Source of the DNA: Catenaria anguillulae PL171
Taxonomy: Eukaryota; Blastocladiomycota; Blastocladiomycetes; Blastocladiales; Catenariaceae
Direction: 5' to 3'
DNA length: 23,332 nucleotides
NCBI GenBank assembly: GCA_002102555.1
Contig: MCFL01000345.1
Location: 1-23,332, forward strand
The stretch's first letter is position 1, and each line of letters opens with the position of its first letter. Under the pieces are notes generated by a model. It did no database searches. It was not told the DNA's origin and worked only from the letters and a program-made list of their open reading frames with translations. Of the stretch, positions 19,175 through 23,332 are shown in pieces. The position numbers were made by a program, and so were the translations under genes.

Positions 19175-21212
19175 TCACAACCGCACCTGCCCATAGAAAC
19201 TGTGCGCATCGTCACCCCCACCGTGACCCCCACGCTCGCCGACCTTGCCCTTTTCATCCCACCGCACCCGCCGAGGAAACATGCGGATCCATTCCCACAC
19301 TTGCTCCTCACTCGAACACTGCACCTCGGCCACCATCCTGTCGTACGCGTAAACTTGAACCACTTGATCGAGCAATGGTGAGCGACCCACGCTAATAGCA
19401 TTGAGCACCCACACGTGGCCCGTCGTTCCGTGCACCCGGCTGGTGCAATGGAGGCCAAAGTACCCGTCCTCAAATGTGACAAAGACACGCCGCATCTGCC
19501 AGGTGGACAGGAACGGCACAAATCGGAGATGATGGGTGCGGATGCCCGAGCAGTACTTGATAGGATACTCACCAATGAAGGAATTGGGCTTGGCTTCGAC
19601 GCGTGCCAGGCCGTGGCATGATGATGGTGCGAGGTCGGCACTAGCAGCACAAGCAAGGGGTGGCAGGTATCAGGCGGGGAAGTGAAAGCTGCCGAGCCAA
19701 TGCCGGATCGCCACCAGGGCCAAGTCTGACCGGTGTTGGCAATCGACTGGGAATCGACGCATTCAACGCCATCACGGTCGCCAGTGCATCTGACGTCGCT
19801 GGGTCTGCGGACATCTTGTCCACTTGCACATTGGAGCGAGCAATCACTTGCACCAACCGACCGTGCGTCATGGTGATGAGCACCACACATGCATACCACA
19901 CGGCCACAATGTGCGTCCAGAAGCTCCCGAGGCAAACCCTGGCAGCCTGAGCAGTGACAGCGGCGAAATGGCCAGAATCGTCAGCCCAAAGTTGACCAGT
20001 CCCAAGTGCGTGCACGATGACGTGTTTCCGGGCCGGCTGAGGGTGCGCAGTGCGAACGAAAAATAGAGCAAGGCACAGTACAGCCACATGTTCCACGTAG
20101 TGAAGGCGTAGTTGAAGGCGTAGTACAGAAACATGTCGTCGGACCGGCACTTGTACGAAAAGGATGTGAGTGTTGCAAAAGGGACAGGTTTGAGCGGGGC
20201 AATCAATGTTCGGGCGGTGAGGATGAGAGAGGCGAAACGACCGACAGACAGGCAAAGGCTGCAGTCACTGTCGGGGTAGGCTGTGGCGGCCACAGCCGAG
20301 GGTTTTCAAAGGCCGACCAGAACTGCAGACGTCCATCCAAGTGTGAGCGTGTGCTCGACGGATACATGTGAGACAATCAAGACGCACCAGATACGAACGA
20401 TACAGCAGCGGAATCACAATCAACTGGAACCCCATGCTAATCGTCCACTTGGTCGCATTGCACGTCTTCACCGATTGCACATCCATCCATCCGAGAGTCC
20501 CGCCAAGCACCGTCAGCACGCCAATGGAGACCAAGATGAGCACCGACAGCTTGTGTTCCTTGACCACAGCATGCTTCCAATTCCTGGCCAAGATGGATGT
20601 CCACCCCACCACCACCATCGCAATGATACCCGTGACACCGACGACAAACACGCCCGCGACGGACCGGTACCGCACAAACTGGACAATCTCCTCTGGCCGT
20701 GCGGGTGGACGCACCGTCGACCCGCCAAAGTACCGCGGTTTGGCCAGCTCGGTCACCCTGCCCCGACTTGTTTCGCCGCTCGTATTGCTGCCCGTGTCTA
20801 TACGGTATACGGCCGTTGCATTTCCGGCAAACAAGCTAAGCACATTGAACACGGACTTGCGCTTGCCTTCGGCATCAAACTCGACCTTGCCCGTGATGCC
20901 CACAAACGGCCGCAATGCCCGCCGCACCGGCACATTTGCTCTTCGGTTCAACACAGCTGCTTCCCTGGTACCGCTGGTCCCCGGCTTGAGCATGTCGACA
21001 AACATGGTCGTCAATCCAAACAGACAGTCACGGAAAAATCCTGCATACGGCTCCAACTGTGTCGGGCCACGTGGCGACTGTCAGCGTTTCCGCCATTGTT
21101 GTTGTTGTTGTCATTTCCACGAGCCCTGACCAGCAGGCGTTGCTCCATTTGCTTGTCGACGACCTCTTCGGGAAACACAACTTGAAGTCCATCTGTGACC
21201 GCCCTGAGCCAA
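19175..21212 (-). pseudogene. Class C GPCR copy 2, lacking the ligand-binding domain
   Basis: This minus-strand copy of the GPCR at 12719-15717 begins in the C-terminal lobe of the ligand-binding domain (VTDGLQVVFPEEV region, 21212); nothing resembling the upstream ligand-binding part is found beyond it. The juxtamembrane and TM1-TM3 part is uninterrupted from 21056 to the intron (MEPYAGFFRDCLFGLTTMFV; VRYRSVAGVFVVGVTGIIAM; ISMGFQLIVIPLLYRSYLVR). The intron is 20387-20323 (65 nt), at the same site as in copy 1. FWSAFENPRLWPPQ and TM4-TM6 follow. One base is missing relative to copy 1 at FASG/FALGSFW before TM7, and the tail (STWQMRRVFVTFEDGYFGLH ... VWEWIRM) ends YGQVRL at 19175. With no ligand-binding domain or signal peptide it is called a truncated copy, although the 7TM core is well preserved. 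Confidence 0.65.
19175..21212 (-). repeat. Right arm of the 2-kb inverted duplication
   Basis: Inverted partner of 13725-15717. The outer edge is at CCCTGAG (21206-21212), immediately followed by a small hairpin at 21217-21231. The inner edge is the stop codon region at 19175, and similarity fades beyond it. Confidence 0.85.
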
Positions 21213-21216
21213 CAAG

Positions 21217-21231
21217 GGGCGCGAAGCGCCC
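21217..21231. other. Short GC hairpin at the duplication edge
   Basis: GGGCGC-GAA-GCGCCC is a perfect 6-bp stem with a 3-nt loop, only ~5 bp outside the point where similarity between the GPCR copies stops. It could mark a rearrangement joint; a transcription terminator role is unlikely in a eukaryote. Confidence 0.5.
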
Positions 21232-21286
21232 AAGGCAGGGACGAGTTGGGTGCAGCAAGCCATGCCTACACGTGATGAACTTTGGA

Positions 21287-21319
21287 ACTGATCGGTGACT
21301 GATCGGTGACTGATCGGTT
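21287..21319 (+). repeat. 11-bp direct repeat, three copies
   Basis: ACTGATCGGTG occurs at 21287 and 21298, and ACTGATCGGTT at 21309, exactly head to tail. It lies between the truncated GPCR copy and the next gene, with no coding role seen. Confidence 0.8.
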
Positions 21320-21574
21320 TTTGATCCAAATCGAAAACATTACATGTAAATTGGTCCAGACAAATCTTACATATCGGAATTCCATGAACTCACCTGCATT
21401 AGAGTCGACCCATTACCCTGAACAACTCCTGCCGGCCACTTTTTCCGTTCGACCCCTGGCCTGTTCACAAACTGCCGACACGTCACAGCCACACCTTGTT
21501 TTCCCCCTCTCCCAGCCTTGTCCGTGCTGGCTCTGGATCCTGCGCTCGCATTTTGAAAAACCGAGGGGCAGGTC

Positions 21575-23332
21575 ATGTCAGGCACGACGCAAGGTATCAT
21601 TTGTCTGTCCATCCCATCCTGGCATTTTCAGTGCATTCTGGCTAAAGTGGCGTCTTTGTCTCCTGATCTCACTACCCCATCCCATGTTGGATGAACACAG
21701 GCTTCACATCGGCTGGAGACGCTGCTGGTGCCAACCAGGAGGTCAAGGGCATGTCTGATGATGGTGGAAAACCTGCCGTAGACCTTGACGGTCTCTTTCT
21801 TCAACTTTGCCCTGCTCTCGCCTCTCACGATACATTTGTCAAGGCAAGCAAGTCGCTCCGCAAACGCGTTGGCAACCATTTTGTCAAGAACTCGAGCGTA
21901 GATAGTACCGCAACGGTATGCGATCGGCTGTGTTGCCAGCAGTTTGGCCTTTTTCTTACCTTCGTCCTTGGTATTTATGTGGTACTGACATTGTAAACGA
22001 CATAATGCCATCAGGTTTGCGACCCGCACCAACATGCGCAATGGATCAAACTCCACGACGCAGTTCATGCCCTCCAAAACGATCTGGAGGCGAATCAACA
22101 ACTGGCTCACAAGGCCGAAGCGGCACTCTTGCAGGAGCAAGAGCAACATCATAATACGACCCAACGTTACGATTGTTGTGCGCAGAGCTTGGTCAAGAGC
22201 GTGTGCGCCAGGCCAATTTGGAAGCACAGCTTGCGAGCGCGCAAAGGGAGGCGAGCGAATTGCGTGATCGGTATTCCAAAGTATCTGCCGATTGTACTTC
22301 TTGCGGGCAATGGGGGATGCATTATTGACGGAAGCTTTGGAGCACGATCAGCTGGTGGCCAAGGTTGAAGACCTGAACGCGAGGCTGGACGCTACCAACT
22401 TACTCCTTGCCGAGTCTGGTGAGCGGGAGGCGAGGGCAAACCACGAAGCCATCAAGCAGAAGCACGAGGCATATTTTGCGGCGTGCGATTGTGCGGCATC
22501 TCAGCGGTATTCATCAACCCTGGCCGACATCAACCAGCAATTGCGTCAACAGCTCAGCGAACAACTGGCGACGTCTGCCCAAGTTTACCGTGACCTTTCA
22601 ATTGCCCGTCAGCTTGCCCAGCAGCTCATGGCTTCCATTCCCCAACTGCAGCACCACCGGGCGTTTCATTCGCAGCTTCGGAACGATCCAGCGAGCGATT
22701 CAACGCTGACGGAAACGCTCTCGAGTGCGCTCTCTGGCTTATATGATCAGGTCAATCACCTCAGTTTGCACGATCCGTCGTTTTCCCTTCCTCAGACCTT
22801 GGAGGACTTTCGCAAGACTTTTGCAAAAGCACACGGCGCGATTGCGCTTGTCGAATCGCTTGCAGCACTCACTTCGGCACGGCACGAGCATGATCGCAAT
22901 CATTTGGCATGGCGCAAGCAGCAAGTAAACAACGGCAACGACGACGCCAGCAAGGAGGACGTGCGGTCCAAGGAAAAGAAGGAGTACCATGCGATCGTGA
23001 CGGTTTACCACATGACCGGACTCTTGTCTCGGAATGCAACCTTTTTCAAGTACGAGCTGTCGGCAATCCTGCGCAGCAAGGGTGTCCCGCATGAACTTTT
23101 TTCATGGCTTGCGGATATGGGTTTCACGGTATCCTCATCAGCAATCACTAAGCTCGAGGATAAAATCGTCAAGGGGCATGCAAAGCGGATTGCATTGGAC
23201 ATTGAAGAGTGGCTCGCCGGAGGCGGTTCACTTGACCTCAACTTGGACGACTTTCACAACATCCATACATTCCTCAAAGGAGCAGCCACTTCAGCAACCA
23301 ACATTGTCCACATGGGGACTGCCCTTGCCCTC
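21575..23332 (+). CDS. Coiled-coil protein with DDFHNIH domain, 5' part; runs off the window
   Basis: Exons: 21575-21593 (MSGTTQ), 21701-21915 (FTSAGDAAGANQEVKGMSDD ... NSSVDSTAT), then from 22015 (VCDPHQHAQWIKLHDAVHAL). Introns 21594-21700 and 21916-22014 are GT-AG and keep phase. A long coiled coil follows (ELGQERVRQANLEAQLASAQ; LVAKVEDLNARLDATNLLLA; INQQLRQQLSEQLATSAQVY), then from about 22980 a folded segment (EYHAIVTVYHMTGLLSRNAT, AILRSKGVPHELFSWLADMG, SSAITKLEDKIV) and LDLNLDDFHNIHTFLKG near the right edge. From 22325 the frame stays open to the end of the window (336 codons). Two frame changes are implied, near 22175 and 22320. From memory, the DDFHNIH-type motif occurs in large repeated families in Mucoromycota and chytrid-type fungi that look transposon-related; this copy could be such an element gene. 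Confidence 0.6.

Overview
The window is eukaryotic. Genes are split by short GT-AG introns (about 50-130 nt), coding DNA is GC-rich, and the gene content (class C GPCRs with extracellular ligand-binding domains, an F-box-like repeated family, a mitochondrial ribosomal protein, a P-superfamily transposase) fits an early-diverging, probably flagellated fungus of the Allomyces/Catenaria type. That assignment is inference from gene content and style, not from a marker gene.

Region 1 (1-7991) is one DNA transposon. Its two ends match as inverted repeats. The outer ~55 bp pair well, and two further conserved blocks lie ~255-330 and ~345-450 bp inside each end. It carries a spliced P-element/THAP9-like transposase (+, 1647-4473) and two convergent minus-strand genes of unknown function: a Pro/His-rich protein with an exact 93-bp (31-residue) repeat (4652-5718) and an unrecognised spliced gene (5844-7396). 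Each terminal repeat contains a tRNA-like segment with A-box and B-box matches.

Region 2 (8000-12700) is mostly sparse or decayed. It has a spliced gene for a probably secreted protein with a PPC-like stretch (8300-9504), a frameshifted bL34m (MRPL34) gene (10058-10375), and a relic of an F-box-like family (minus, 10772-11597).

Region 3 (12700-21212) is an inverted arrangement. A class C GPCR gene (+, 12719-15717) and a second copy lacking the ligand-binding domain (-, 19175-21212) flank a full-length F-box-like family member (-, 15949-18648). The 5' part and 7TM core of the two GPCR copies are ~96-99% identical by eye, while their C-terminal tails are only ~70% identical. This mosaic suggests gene conversion.

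Region 4 (21575-23332) is the 5' part of a gene running off the right edge. It encodes a coiled coil followed by a conserved domain with a DDFHNIH motif seen in repeated, probably transposon-related fungal proteins.

Almost every gene shows one or more single-base frame changes. In the GPCR pair the indels are one-sided and outnumber substitutions in the best-matched stretch, so some frame breaks may be consensus errors rather than true decay. Gene extents below span exons, introns and apparent frame changes. Identities and counts are by eye.
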